Program-made: the position numbers and the translations under genes | The notes under the pieces: model-generated | Told to the model about the DNA's origin: nothing | Databases searched by the model: none | The model's input: the letters and a program-made list of their open reading frames with translations, nothing else | Shown: positions 9,474-17,073 of the stretch, one piece after another | Layout: each line of letters starts with the position of its first letter | Numbering within the stretch: position 1 is the first letter of the stretch | Origin: Desulfobaccales bacterium | Lineage (GTDB): Bacteria > Desulfobacterota > Desulfobaccia > Desulfobaccales > 0-14-0-80-60-11 | Length of the DNA stretch: 64,000 nucleotides | Reading direction: 5' to 3' | NCBI GenBank assembly: GCA_041648175.1 | Contig: JBAZPO010000015.1 | Span: forward strand, 59,206-123,205

Positions 9474-9647
9474 ATGCTGGGTTGGGCAATTACATTCCTC
9501 ATTGTGGCATTAGTGGCCGCGCTTTTGGGGTTTACTGGCATTGCGGTCCTTTCGGTTGAGATCGCTCGATTACTGTTCATTGTTTTCATCGTCCTCTTCG
9601 TGATCTCGTTGATCTTTGGGCTGATGCGGCGACCTCCAAGAATCTGA
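9474..9647 (+). CDS. DUF1328 family small membrane protein
   Basis: A 57-residue, two-helix membrane protein starting at the ATG after TAGGAGGATTCT, a textbook ribosome site. The sequence opens MLGWAITFLIVALVAALLG, continues with a glycine-rich turn (FTGIAVLS), and ends with a second helix and the basic tail MRRPPRI. This matches the DUF1328 (YtjA-like) family in size and pattern. Members are conserved but uncharacterised and often stress-associated. It sits 62 bp after mlaC. Confidence 0.85.
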   Translation: MLGWAITFLIVALVAALLGFTGIAVLSVEIARLLFIVFIVLFVISLIFGLMRRPPRI

Positions 9648-9710
9648 AGATTGACCACATCTGTGATTCGGTAATGATTTCCACTAGTAAAACCTAATGG
9701 GAGGATTGCG

Positions 9711-10106
9711 ATGAAATTCTGTGGAAAAAGGGCTCTCTTGGCGCTTGCTCTTGCCCTGGCTTTGACTGCTGGACCTGCGGCGGCCCTGGAAAGGGCCGAA
9801 TTTATTAATGGCACCCAGTGGACCCAGTGGTCCAACCAGGACAAACTCGTTTATATCCGGGGCATAGGCAACTGGGCCGATTTTGTCACCGAGGCCCAGA
9901 CGCAAAAGGGCAGGAGCTTTGAGTTTTGTATTTCCAAGGTCCTGGTCGATGAGCTCAAAACCAAGAGTTTGGGCCAAATTGTGGCCAACGTCGATGCTTA
10001 TTACCAGGAGAATCCCACCAAACTTAATACCTCAGTGATCGAAGTAGTTTTACGGCGCAGCACCAATGCCTGCCCGCCTGAAGCTGGCGCAAGGGGGAAA
10101 AACTAA
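9711..10106 (+). CDS. Exported protein of unknown function
   Basis: 131 residues with a Sec signal peptide (ALLALALALALTAGPAAALE). The mature part has WTQWSNQDKLVYIRGIGNWADF near 40-60 and SLGQIVANVDAYYQENPTKLNTSVIEVVL toward the C-terminus. This resembles the layout of small Rap1a-like periplasmic proteins (a helix bundle with a ...YxxxxPxxxxxSV... segment), but the match is by eye only. Two cysteines (FCISK, NACPP) may form a disulfide. GGGAGG precedes the ATG. The stop overlaps the next start by one base (TAATG), so the two genes are translationally coupled. Confidence 0.7.
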   Translation: MKFCGKRALLALALALALTAGPAAALERAEFINGTQWTQWSNQDKLVYIRGIGNWADFVTEAQTQKGRSFEFCISKVLVDELKTKSLGQIVANVDAYYQENPTKLNTSVIEVVLRRSTNACPPEAGARGKN

Positions 10107-10330
10107 TGAAAAAATATCTGACTTTGACTTTGGCGGCCTTCCTGTTGGTCGGCGCCTGTGCCGGCATGGATACTACTACACAACGGACCCTGACCGGTGG
10201 GGCCGTCGGCGCGGGCAGTGGAGCCCTCATCGGCGCGGGAGCGGGCTCTGCAGCCAGCGGCGCACTCATCGGGGGTGGCGCGGGGCTTTTAGGCGGCTAC
10301 CTTTACGATCAATACCAGAAATCCAGGTAG
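10106..10330 (+). CDS. Glycine-zipper lipoprotein
   Basis: 74 residues. The N-terminus is a lipoprotein signal with lipobox LVGAC, so Cys18 is probably lipidated. The rest is a glycine zipper: repeated GAxxG/GGxxG steps (GGAVGAGSGALIGAGAGSAAS...), then GYLYDQYQ. Glycine-zipper lipoproteins (YMGG-like, SlyB/OmpA-linker type) associate with the outer membrane. It is coupled to the preceding exported-protein gene through TAATG, which suggests a joint envelope function. Confidence 0.8.
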   Translation: MKKYLTLTLAAFLLVGACAGMDTTTQRTLTGGAVGAGSGALIGAGAGSAASGALIGGGAGLLGGYLYDQYQKSR

Positions 10331-10346
10331 AAGCGTATTTGCCTCT

Positions 10347-10402
10347 GCGCCCTCTGCGTCTCTGCGGTTAATTTTTTTTCACCGCAGAGGCGCAGAGGGC
10401 GC
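10347..10402. terminator. 22-bp inverted repeat between convergent genes
   Basis: Arms 10347-10368 and 10381-10402 are complementary over 22 positions except one G-T pair, around a 12-nt T-rich loop. Both arms are built from the CTCTGCG motif. It sits exactly between the convergent lipoprotein gene and mlaD, so a role as a bidirectional terminator fits. Looser CTCTGC/GCGCCTCTG motifs recur at 43150-43185 and 52084-52108. Confidence 0.6.
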
Positions 10403-10415
10403 GTAAGATACGTCA

Positions 10416-11315
10416 TCACTCGTTCCATCTCTTCTTAGGCGGTTTCCCGAAGAGCAGATCCGGAGGCCGGAGATAAATCCTCTCTACCAAGAGATCCAGG
10501 GTCTCAGAGGTCTGCCCCAGTTTCTCCACCACAGCATTGACCCGGTCCAGGGCCAGACGGGATTTCCCCACGGTTTCCGGAAGCATCATAGCCTCCAGGT
10601 CCTTTTTCGCCTTGGCCACCAGGGTGCGCGTGCCCTCGAAGGTTTCTCTGGCCTCCAGGAGAATCTTTTTGATTTCCCCCTTGGAAATATCCTTATCAAT
10701 TCTGGTGGAGATCTTTTTCAAATTACCTGAACTGACCTCAAGTCCGGCTATGATGCGCTTCGTTTTCTCTCCCCCAAAAAAATCTTTCATCTCTTGAAAA
10801 CCAAGCTTCGCCTCTTTTGAAATTCCTTTTGCATCTATTTCCTTCAGATTGGCGACGACTTCCTCTATCCCCGTGACAATCCTCTTGATTTCCGAAGGTT
10901 GGGAAGGAATGACCGGGTATTTTGAAACAAACGTGAGCTCGGGGGATACAAAGGGCTTTTCCGGATCGAGCGGGACCAGGTTAACAAACATGACTCCGGT
11001 AACCCCGGTTAACTGCAACTGAGCTACATAACCTTTGGTCGGGTCAAATTTGAGATTGACGACCATGACCACCCCGACCTTAAGGTTGTCCGGGGCTATC
11101 GTGATATCTTCCACCCGCCCCACCTTCACCCCTCTAAATTTAACTTCCGAATCCTTTTCCAAACCCTGGACCGATTCATCAAAATATGAGATATAACTTT
11201 TCCCTCGCTCGAAGTATTGACTGGCCCCTATCCAGATCAATATTGCGGCGAAAATAATGAATCCCCCGGTGACAAAAAGCCCCAAGAGAAAACTGGAAAA
11301 CTTCTTTCTGGCCAT
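10416..11315 (-). CDS. mlaD: MlaD-type MCE-domain protein
   Basis: Membrane-anchored, periplasmic MCE protein that forms the lipid-conducting hexamer on the MlaFE transporter. 299 residues: short basic N-terminus, one membrane helix (~10-32, LLGLFVTGGFIIFAAILIWIG), MCE domain at ~38-120 (SVQGLEKDSEVKFRGVKVGRVEDI ... LTGVTGVMFVNL), then a long helical region and a basic, Pro-rich end. Longer than E. coli MlaD (183 aa), as is usual in other phyla. Its start is 1 bp from the mlaF stop, so mlaE-mlaF-mlaD reads as one operon. Confidence 0.92.
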   Translation of the reverse strand: MARKKFSSFLLGLFVTGGFIIFAAILIWIGASQYFERGKSYISYFDESVQGLEKDSEVKFRGVKVGRVEDITIAPDNLKVGVVMVVNLKFDPTKGYVAQLQLTGVTGVMFVNLVPLDPEKPFVSPELTFVSKYPVIPSQPSEIKRIVTGIEEVVANLKEIDAKGISKEAKLGFQEMKDFFGGEKTKRIIAGLEVSSGNLKKISTRIDKDISKGEIKKILLEARETFEGTRTLVAKAKKDLEAMMLPETVGKSRLALDRVNAVVEKLGQTSETLDLLVERIYLRPPDLLFGKPPKKRWNE

Positions 11316-11316
11316 C

Positions 11317-12117
11317 TTAGATTTTCCTTTCCTTTAACCTGGAAGGCAGACGATTAAAGAAGTTATGTACCCGGGGGTCCTCCGAGTGCTCTTGCAATTC
11401 CCGGGGATCGCCTGTAGCAATCAGTCCCCGGGCGTCTTTGTCCAGCATGATAACCCGGTGGGCAATATTGAAGATGGATTGAAGTTCATGGGTGACCACC
11501 ACCATAGTGATCCCCATCCCGGCATTGATGCTTTTCGTGAGGATGTCTATTTCAGCAGCAGTAACGGGGTCCAAGCCGGCCGAAGGCTCATCGAAAAAAA
11601 GGACCTTGGGGTCCAAAGCCATGGCTCGAGCCAGCCCCGCCCGCTTCTGCATGCCACCCGACAGCTCCTCGGGCAGATGATTCTCGTAACCTCCCAGGTT
11701 GACCATCCCCAGCTTCATCCTGACGATACGGTCTATTTCGTCCTCAGGCAGACCCGTGTACTCCTGCAGGGGCAAAGCGACATTCTCACCCACAGTCATG
11801 GAACCGAACAGGGCGCCGGCCTGAAAGGTCACGCCGATTTGCCGCCGTAATTTTCTTTGCTCCGATTCATCCTCCGTGTTGATATCAATGCCGTTGATCA
11901 GCACCTTGCCGGAGAAGGGTTGATAAATGCCGATCATTTGTTTCATGAGGGTTGATTTGCCACAACCGCTCCCTCCCAAGATCACCAGAATTTCGCTAGG
12001 GAAGACCTCGAGGCTGACGTCTTCTAAAATGATATTTTCTCCATAGCCCGCGGTAAGCCGGTCCACCACGATAACGGGTTTTTTCCCCTGACTCGATGGC
12101 GTCTTTTTATTTGCCAA
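11317..12117 (-). CDS. mlaF: MlaF-type ABC ATPase
   Basis: Cytoplasmic ATPase that powers the MlaFEDB lipid transporter. 266 residues with all ABC motifs: Walker A GGSGCGKST (~50), Q-loop TFQAGALFGSMTVGENVALPL, signature LSGGMQKRAGLARA (~155), Walker B VLFFDEPSAGLDP and the H-loop VVVTHEL. The GALFGSMTV and GMQKRAGLARA blocks are typical of MlaF/TtgA2 ATPases. It lies between mlaE and mlaD on the same strand. The start at 12117 gives a normal length with a short basic leader. Confidence 0.95.
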   Translation of the reverse strand: MANKKTPSSQGKKPVIVVDRLTAGYGENIILEDVSLEVFPSEILVILGGSGCGKSTLMKQMIGIYQPFSGKVLINGIDINTEDESEQRKLRRQIGVTFQAGALFGSMTVGENVALPLQEYTGLPEDEIDRIVRMKLGMVNLGGYENHLPEELSGGMQKRAGLARAMALDPKVLFFDEPSAGLDPVTAAEIDILTKSINAGMGITMVVVTHELQSIFNIAHRVIMLDKDARGLIATGDPRELQEHSEDPRVHNFFNRLPSRLKERKI

Positions 12118-12224
12118 GGTTCGTCATCCTCGCTCTGAAAGGGTGCATCCTGACTTGATCCAGGTCCTTGCCCCCGGGGCTTGCCGTTTCACCGGGTTCC
12201 GGAACACTCACCTTTAGTGCAGGG

Positions 12225-13376
12225 TTATGGCCTGATGTAGTGCAAAACTATGGCGAAGATACATTCGATAATTACAATAATAAAGAGGGAAGTCACCACC
12301 GCCGACGTGGTCATAGTCCCTACGGCCGCAGCCCCGCCCCGCACCTGGAAGCCTCTCTGGCAACCGATGCTGGCCACCACTACCGCAAAGACCACCGACT
12401 TGATCAGGCTGGAAATCAGATCGAATAACGTTATATTCTTCATGGTTTCATTGACATAGGTGTAAACCGTAAAATCCAGCATATACACCCCCACCAGGAA
12501 GCCGCCGGCAACACAAAAGAGCATGGAGTACAAGGTAAGCAACGGCAATACCACAACTGTGGCTAAAACCTTGGGCACGGCTAAGAACCGCAGAGGGTCA
12601 AACCCCATGGCGCTGAGGGCATCCACCTCTTCCTTCACCATCATGGTGCCGATCTCCGCGGCAAAGGCCGAACTTGACCTCCCGGACACCAGGATAGCGG
12701 TCAGCAAGGGCCCCAACTCTTGAACCACCGCGATGGCAATCAGGGCCGCCACAAATATGGTAGCTCCTACGAGCTTGAGCTGCAGGGCCGAGAGGAAGGC
12801 TATGACCGCCCCGGTTCCCATGCTCATCAGACTGAGGATGGGGAGCGCGTCCACCCCGGCCCGCTTCATGTAAAAGAGAACATCCATCCATCTCACCGAG
12901 CCTGGATGCCGGAAACAATGGGCCAGGGCGAACAACAGATCCCCCAGGAAAGACTGGAGGGTATAAAAGTCGTCCAGGAGCACCCGCGTCTCATCCCCAA
13001 TTTGGGTAAAGAAATCAGGCGTAACTTCCTCGGAGCGCAGGGGAGCCATGCTGACGGCCTCGGGGTCGATAAGGCCCATCACCCCCCTGGTTTTTTCACT
13101 TGCCTTCTCAAAGCTGCAGGGAATCGATTGGGCTTCGGCCTCCGCCTTCAGATCCAGCAAAGCCAGCGCCGCGGCACTGTCAACATACTCCACCCCGCCT
13201 AAGTCTACGGTCAGAGAAGTGGGGTCCATGCGACTCAGGAAGCTCTCCAGTTCTGACCGAAACTTAAAGAGATTATCAAGCCCAATCTGTCCGGAAATCC
13301 TGAGGCGGACCGCCTTGCCTTTATTGCCCTCGACCTCAAGGCTGAATTCCGGCAGGCTCTCGGTAGGCTCAGTCAT
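12225..13376 (-). CDS. mlaE: MlaE-type permease with fused N-terminal STAS domain
   Basis: Integral membrane permease of the Mla transporter. 383 residues: an N-terminal STAS-like domain (~10-105, SLTVDLGGVEYVDSAAALALL) fused to the MlaE permease domain (~135-383). The permease core shows AVVQELGPLLTAILVSGRSSSAFAAEIGTMMVKEEVDALSAMGFDP, the family signature. In E. coli the STAS role is played by the separate MlaB; here it is part of MlaE, a common fusion outside Enterobacteria. This is the first gene of the mlaE-mlaF-mlaD set; a 107-bp gap precedes mlaF. Confidence 0.94.
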   Translation of the reverse strand: MTEPTESLPEFSLEVEGNKGKAVRLRISGQIGLDNLFKFRSELESFLSRMDPTSLTVDLGGVEYVDSAAALALLDLKAEAEAQSIPCSFEKASEKTRGVMGLIDPEAVSMAPLRSEEVTPDFFTQIGDETRVLLDDFYTLQSFLGDLLFALAHCFRHPGSVRWMDVLFYMKRAGVDALPILSLMSMGTGAVIAFLSALQLKLVGATIFVAALIAIAVVQELGPLLTAILVSGRSSSAFAAEIGTMMVKEEVDALSAMGFDPLRFLAVPKVLATVVVLPLLTLYSMLFCVAGGFLVGVYMLDFTVYTYVNETMKNITLFDLISSLIKSVVFAVVVASIGCQRGFQVRGGAAAVGTMTTSAVVTSLFIIVIIECIFAIVLHYIRP

Positions 13377-13890
13377 ATATTCCTCGGTTTGTGCAGCAAG
13401 TTGGCCGTCTTTGAGGCAAGCCCGCCAAAATCATAGATCATGAGATTTTTCAATGAGTTGATCCTGACTCATTTGAATAAACAATAGTCACTTAGTCCGG
13501 AAAAGCAATATAGGGCAGAAGTTTACGACTTCATGGACCCGATGAGAGTGAGACCGGATCTGGGTTGGTGGGCTGTGGAGCGGGGTCTCGGCGAAGGCCT
13601 CTTGACTCGCATTGCCTCACGGCTGAAATTACGGCAGGAGTTGGATAAATTGTTGCGTCAGGCGCAAATCATAAGCAACTTCATTCGCCTCGTGGTCGCC
13701 TAAAAGCAGTTCCGCCTCGCCTCTCCAAGCTTCCCCGCACTAGGAATGAGCGCGGAAAATTGTGTTATCTTCTTATTTATGCTAAATGGCTATCTAGCAA
13801 TTTTTTTAATCGGTTCCCGATCTGAACTTGGGAACAAATCAGCCGGCCGTACATTGCGCCTTGGCGTCTTGGCAGAGAAAACGCCCTGGC
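13377..13890. other. Intergenic region between mlaE and the GT39 gene
   Basis: 514 bp between divergent genes. It holds a 56-codon ORF (13533-13703, listed separately) and an AT-rich block at 13750-13815. A second short ORF at 13746-13937 overlaps the glycosyltransferase start and has no credible composition, so it is not called. No terminator or repeat is clear. Confidence 0.35.
13533..13703 (+). CDS. Possible 56-residue ORF or gene remnant
   Basis: ATG at 13533 to TAA at 13701-13703, 56 codons, with no good ribosome site. The frame is open 15 codons further upstream to a TAG at 13485-13487, giving EVYDFMDPMRV just before and at the ATG. The composition is protein-like (Leu/Arg-rich helices, RLKLRQELDKLLRQA). 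It may be the tail of a decayed gene. I do not recognise the family. Confidence 0.25.
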   Translation: MDPMRVRPDLGWWAVERGLGEGLLTRIASRLKLRQELDKLLRQAQIISNFIRLVVA

Positions 13891-15546
13891 GTGAGACTAT
13901 CATTAATCTTGGAACCCGCCTCCGCCAATCTGGATAAGCGTCAATGGCCACTCCTTCTGGGTCTGGGCCTGGTGGGGCTGGTGCTGTTTTTCTACCAATT
14001 GGGCGCAGCAAACTTGATGGACCCGGACGAAGGCCGCTATGCCGAGATCGCCCGGGAAATGCTGGCCGGCAAAGATTGGCTCATCCCCAGGCTCAACTTC
14101 CTCCCTTATCTGGAAAAACCGCCCCTGGTCTACTGGCTCACGGCCGCGAGCTTCAAGATCTTTGGAGAAAACGCGGCTGCGGCCCGTCTGCCGGTGGCGT
14201 TAAGCGCCTTGGCCGGGTTGTTCCTGGCCTACGGTCTGGGCCGGGCCTTCTGGGGGCCGATGGCGGGGGTCCTGAGCGCCCTGGTCCTGGCTACCAGCGT
14301 CGGCTACGGTGTCCTCGGCCGCATCCTTACCCTGGACATGCCTTTTGCCCTCTTTTTAAACCTGGCCATCGGCCTGGGATACCTGGCCCTGAGCCGAGAA
14401 CATCCCCGGATTTGGCTTTGGGCTTATCTGGCCCTGGCCCTGGCGGTCCTCACCAAGGGGCCGGTGGCGGTGCTGCTCACGGGCCTCATCTGGATCATTT
14501 GGGTGGCGGCCAACCGCTGGCCCTGGCGCCCCCTCATCAATCTCAGCGGCTGGGTGCTCCTGGGCCTCATCACGCTGCCGTGGTTGGTGTACGTGCAGTG
14601 GCGGTTTCCGGAGTTCTTCCAATTTTTTATCATTGAGCAGCATTTTGGACGGTTCCTGACCCCGGTCATTCACCCGGAGCCTTTGTACTATTACATTCCC
14701 GTGCTGCTGGGGTTGCTGCTGCCCTGGACCTGGCTTTTGCCCTGGGCTCTGGGCCGCGGCCGCCCCTTTAGGGACCCGGATGAGCGCTTCCTTATCATCT
14801 GGGCCGCGGTGATCGTGGTCTTCTTCTCCCTGTCCCGGGGCAAGCTCGTCCCATACATTCTGCCGGCGCTTATGCCTCTGGCGCTCATTATTGGCCGCGG
14901 TCTCGTCGAACTGACCGGCCCTGGGCGCTTATCCTTCAACAGCCGGGGTCTCAGGACCGGCTTGATCATCTGGGCCGTGAGCGGAGTGGCGCTGGTGGCC
15001 CTTAACTCCTGGCCTCCCGAGCCCTTGGCCCGAGCCCTGGGCAAAGCCGGCCTCACCTCCCCTTATCTTCTCTTAGCCTGTCTGATTTTTGCCCTAACGC
15101 CCCTGGCCGCCTTGCTCTGGCGCCACCTGGGGGCGCTGCTGTTGGGAGCGCTGCTGCTGGCCGCCCTGCTGCCGACCGGCATCGACCAGGTGAGCCGAGG
15201 GCGGTCGTTTAAGGACCTGGGTTTGGCCCTCAAACGCGAGTGGCAGCCTGGGGCCGCGCTGGTGGGGGTGCAGCTTTATTCCCAGGGACTGAGCTTTTAC
15301 AGCGGCCACATCTTTTATCTCATGGGCTGTCGCACCGAGTTGGACTTCGGCGAGCGCCTGAGCCCGGAGCAAGGCCTCTGCCTTCCCGGCAAAGCCGCAC
15401 TGCCGGCCTTCACCGCGGCCCATCCTGTGACCTTTTTTTTCCTGAAAAAGGACGATCTGGCCTGGCTGGCCGAGGGGTTGCCAGGCGCCTTCCGGCGGGT
15501 GGGCGCGCATAAGGATTGTATTTTGGTGGCCTATGAAGGAAAATAA
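13891..15546 (+). CDS. GT39/ArnT-like membrane glycosyltransferase
   Basis: Polytopic transferase of the ArnT/PMT type, which moves a sugar from an undecaprenyl-phosphate donor onto lipid A, protein or glycan on the periplasmic side. The hallmark first loop is present: NLMDPDEGRYAEIAREM (the DE pair is catalytic in the family), then WLIPRLNFLPYLEKPPLVYWL. About 12 hydrophobic segments; ~551 residues from the GTG at 13891. A TTG at 13828 would add 21 residues without hydrophobic or family content, so the GTG is preferred, but the start is uncertain. The acceptor is unknown. It is followed by lptF, in keeping with an envelope role. Confidence 0.85.
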   Translation: MRLSLILEPASANLDKRQWPLLLGLGLVGLVLFFYQLGAANLMDPDEGRYAEIAREMLAGKDWLIPRLNFLPYLEKPPLVYWLTAASFKIFGENAAAARLPVALSALAGLFLAYGLGRAFWGPMAGVLSALVLATSVGYGVLGRILTLDMPFALFLNLAIGLGYLALSREHPRIWLWAYLALALAVLTKGPVAVLLTGLIWIIWVAANRWPWRPLINLSGWVLLGLITLPWLVYVQWRFPEFFQFFIIEQHFGRFLTPVIHPEPLYYYIPVLLGLLLPWTWLLPWALGRGRPFRDPDERFLIIWAAVIVVFFSLSRGKLVPYILPALMPLALIIGRGLVELTGPGRLSFNSRGLRTGLIIWAVSGVALVALNSWPPEPLARALGKAGLTSPYLLLACLIFALTPLAALLWRHLGALLLGALLLAALLPTGIDQVSRGRSFKDLGLALKREWQPGAALVGVQLYSQGLSFYSGHIFYLMGCRTELDFGERLSPEQGLCLPGKAALPAFTAAHPVTFFFLKKDDLAWLAEGLPGAFRRVGAHKDCILVAYEGK

Positions 15547-15664
15547 TAAGATTATGGTGTCGCCATCCATATAAGGATGGCTTCTGGGATAACCAGAATC
15601 TGTCCCTTTCGCATTTTACCCAACAAACTTAACCTATAACTTATTGATAATTTATCTTATATTA

Positions 15665-15690
15665 ACCTGAAACCTGAAACCTGAAACCTG
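15665..15690. repeat. Heptamer tandem repeat, unit ACCTGAA
   Basis: Three perfect copies of ACCTGAA plus ACCTG, directly upstream of lptF (ATG 15701). One of the 7-bp-period arrays scattered through the intergenic parts of the window. Confidence 0.85.
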
Positions 15691-15700
15691 CTCTTAAACC

Positions 15701-16855
15701 ATGCCCCAAATCCTTTACCGCTATTTGGTCCTGGAAATCCTGCCGCCCTTTGGCGTGAGCCTTCTGGGCTTCACCGCCATCGTGTTTTTGGGGCGCATGA
15801 TGAAGGTCACCCAGATGATCGTGGTCAAAGGCGTTGGCCTCATCGACGTCTTAAAGACCTGCGTCTTCCTCTTACCCTACCTGCTCGTGTTCACCCTCCC
15901 GATGGCGGCCACGGTGGGCATCTTGCTGGCCATGACCCGGTTAACGGTTGACCAGGAAATGATCGCCATGAAGACCTCGGGGTTGAGCTACGGCCAACTG
16001 CTGCCGCCGGTTCTCGGGTTTTCCCTGGCCGTGGGACTCCTGACCCTTGGCCTCACCGTATTTGCCACCCCCTGGGGACAGCAGGCCACCAAGGATTTGC
16101 TCAAGGATGTGGTCAAGCGGCGGGCCGATTTGGGCATCAAAGAACAGACCTTTAATACCGACTTTAACGGCCTGATGCTCTTTGTGAATCAGGTGGAGGC
16201 CAAGGGCGGCCATTTGGAAGGGATTTTTGTTTATGATACCAGAGACCCGGAAAATCCCCTGACCATTTATGCCGAGAACGGGGACCTGAGCTACGACCCG
16301 AAGCAGGAAACCATGCTCATGCAACTCCAAGACGGTCGCGTGATCCGCTGGGGCGAGGGGGCGAATCGCTGGCAGACCCTGGAGTTCAGGACCTATGAAC
16401 TCCCCCTGGAGGTGTTCAGTTTTGCCCTCAAGGGGGGCAAATCCGAGTCGGAAATGTCCTTAAGGGAATTGTGGGCCATCATTGCTCAGAAGCCCCGGGG
16501 GTCCGACCCCTCCAACCGCGCCCTGGTGGAACTGAACCAGCGGTTTGCCCTGCCCGTGGGCGCGATGCTGCTCTGCCTGATGGCCATGCCTTTGGGTTTA
16601 AGTCCCCTGCGCCATGGCCGCACCTGGGGCCTGGTCCTGGGCCTGGTGGTGTTTCTGGTTTATTACGTGGTTTTCACCGCGTCCTGGCGCCTGGCCGTTA
16701 ACGCGCGGATCAATCCGGCGCTGGCCCCCTGGCTCTCCAATTTCCTCTTCGTCTGGGTGGCCCTCTATCTTTGGCGCCGGACCGTGCGCGAGCTGCCCTT
16801 ACTACCCGCCCACTGGCTGCTCCAGGGCCAGCGCCTGTTGAAAATCAAGGGCTAA
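15701..16855 (+). CDS. lptF: LptF/LptG family LPS-export permease
   Basis: Inner-membrane subunit of the LptBFG transporter that extracts LPS toward the outer membrane. 384 residues with the YjgP/YjgQ layout: N-terminal helices (ILYRYLVLEILPPFGVSLLGF), TM block to ~125, a periplasmic beta-jellyroll (~130-265, with DFNGLMLFVNQVEAKGG), and the C-terminal TM block with RFALPVGAMLLCLMAMPLGLS. The LptF/LptG choice rests on overall look; no partner gene is adjacent. The preceding gene is the GT39 transferase, the following ones make nucleotide sugars. Confidence 0.85.
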   Translation: MPQILYRYLVLEILPPFGVSLLGFTAIVFLGRMMKVTQMIVVKGVGLIDVLKTCVFLLPYLLVFTLPMAATVGILLAMTRLTVDQEMIAMKTSGLSYGQLLPPVLGFSLAVGLLTLGLTVFATPWGQQATKDLLKDVVKRRADLGIKEQTFNTDFNGLMLFVNQVEAKGGHLEGIFVYDTRDPENPLTIYAENGDLSYDPKQETMLMQLQDGRVIRWGEGANRWQTLEFRTYELPLEVFSFALKGGKSESEMSLRELWAIIAQKPRGSDPSNRALVELNQRFALPVGAMLLCLMAMPLGLSPLRHGRTWGLVLGLVVFLVYYVVFTASWRLAVNARINPALAPWLSNFLFVWVALYLWRRTVRELPLLPAHWLLQGQRLLKIKG

Positions 16856-16899
16856 CAACAATGCTGTTCACTTAACCATTGGCAACCCCTATTAGGATG

Positions 16900-16965
16900 T
16901 AGGGGCGGGGTTTCCCCGCCCATCCCCTGGCACTTTTGAACCAGGGCGTGGAGACCCCGCCCCTA
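16900..16965. repeat. Palindromic intergenic element, TAGGGGCGGGGT arms
   Basis: Perfect 12-bp inverted repeats TAGGGGCGGGGT (16900-16911) and ACCCCGCCCCTA (16954-16965), spaced by 42 bp. Inside the left part is a second hairpin, GGCGGGG-TTT-CCCCGCC. It is REP/MITE-like in design and lies between lptF and the epimerase gene. Related designs are at 18075-18149 and 57081-57109. Confidence 0.65.
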
Positions 16966-17073
16966 CCAGGTCGAGATGAACCTTCCGGGGAATTCAATTT
17001 TCTCTTTACGCCCATTTCTTTTTCCCGATAAAATAGTAAGCTGCACGCATAACTTAAGCACAAAGGGTGAGTT

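Noticed and set aside
13485..13703. EVYDFMDPMRV...-like ORF as a Cas1 remnant
   Set aside because: Only a few residues resemble the Cas1 C-terminal region; the rest does not fit and no other cas gene or repeat is near.
13746..13937. 63-codon ORF before the GT39 gene
   Set aside because: Overlaps the GT39 N-terminus in another frame, has no ribosome site and no family features.
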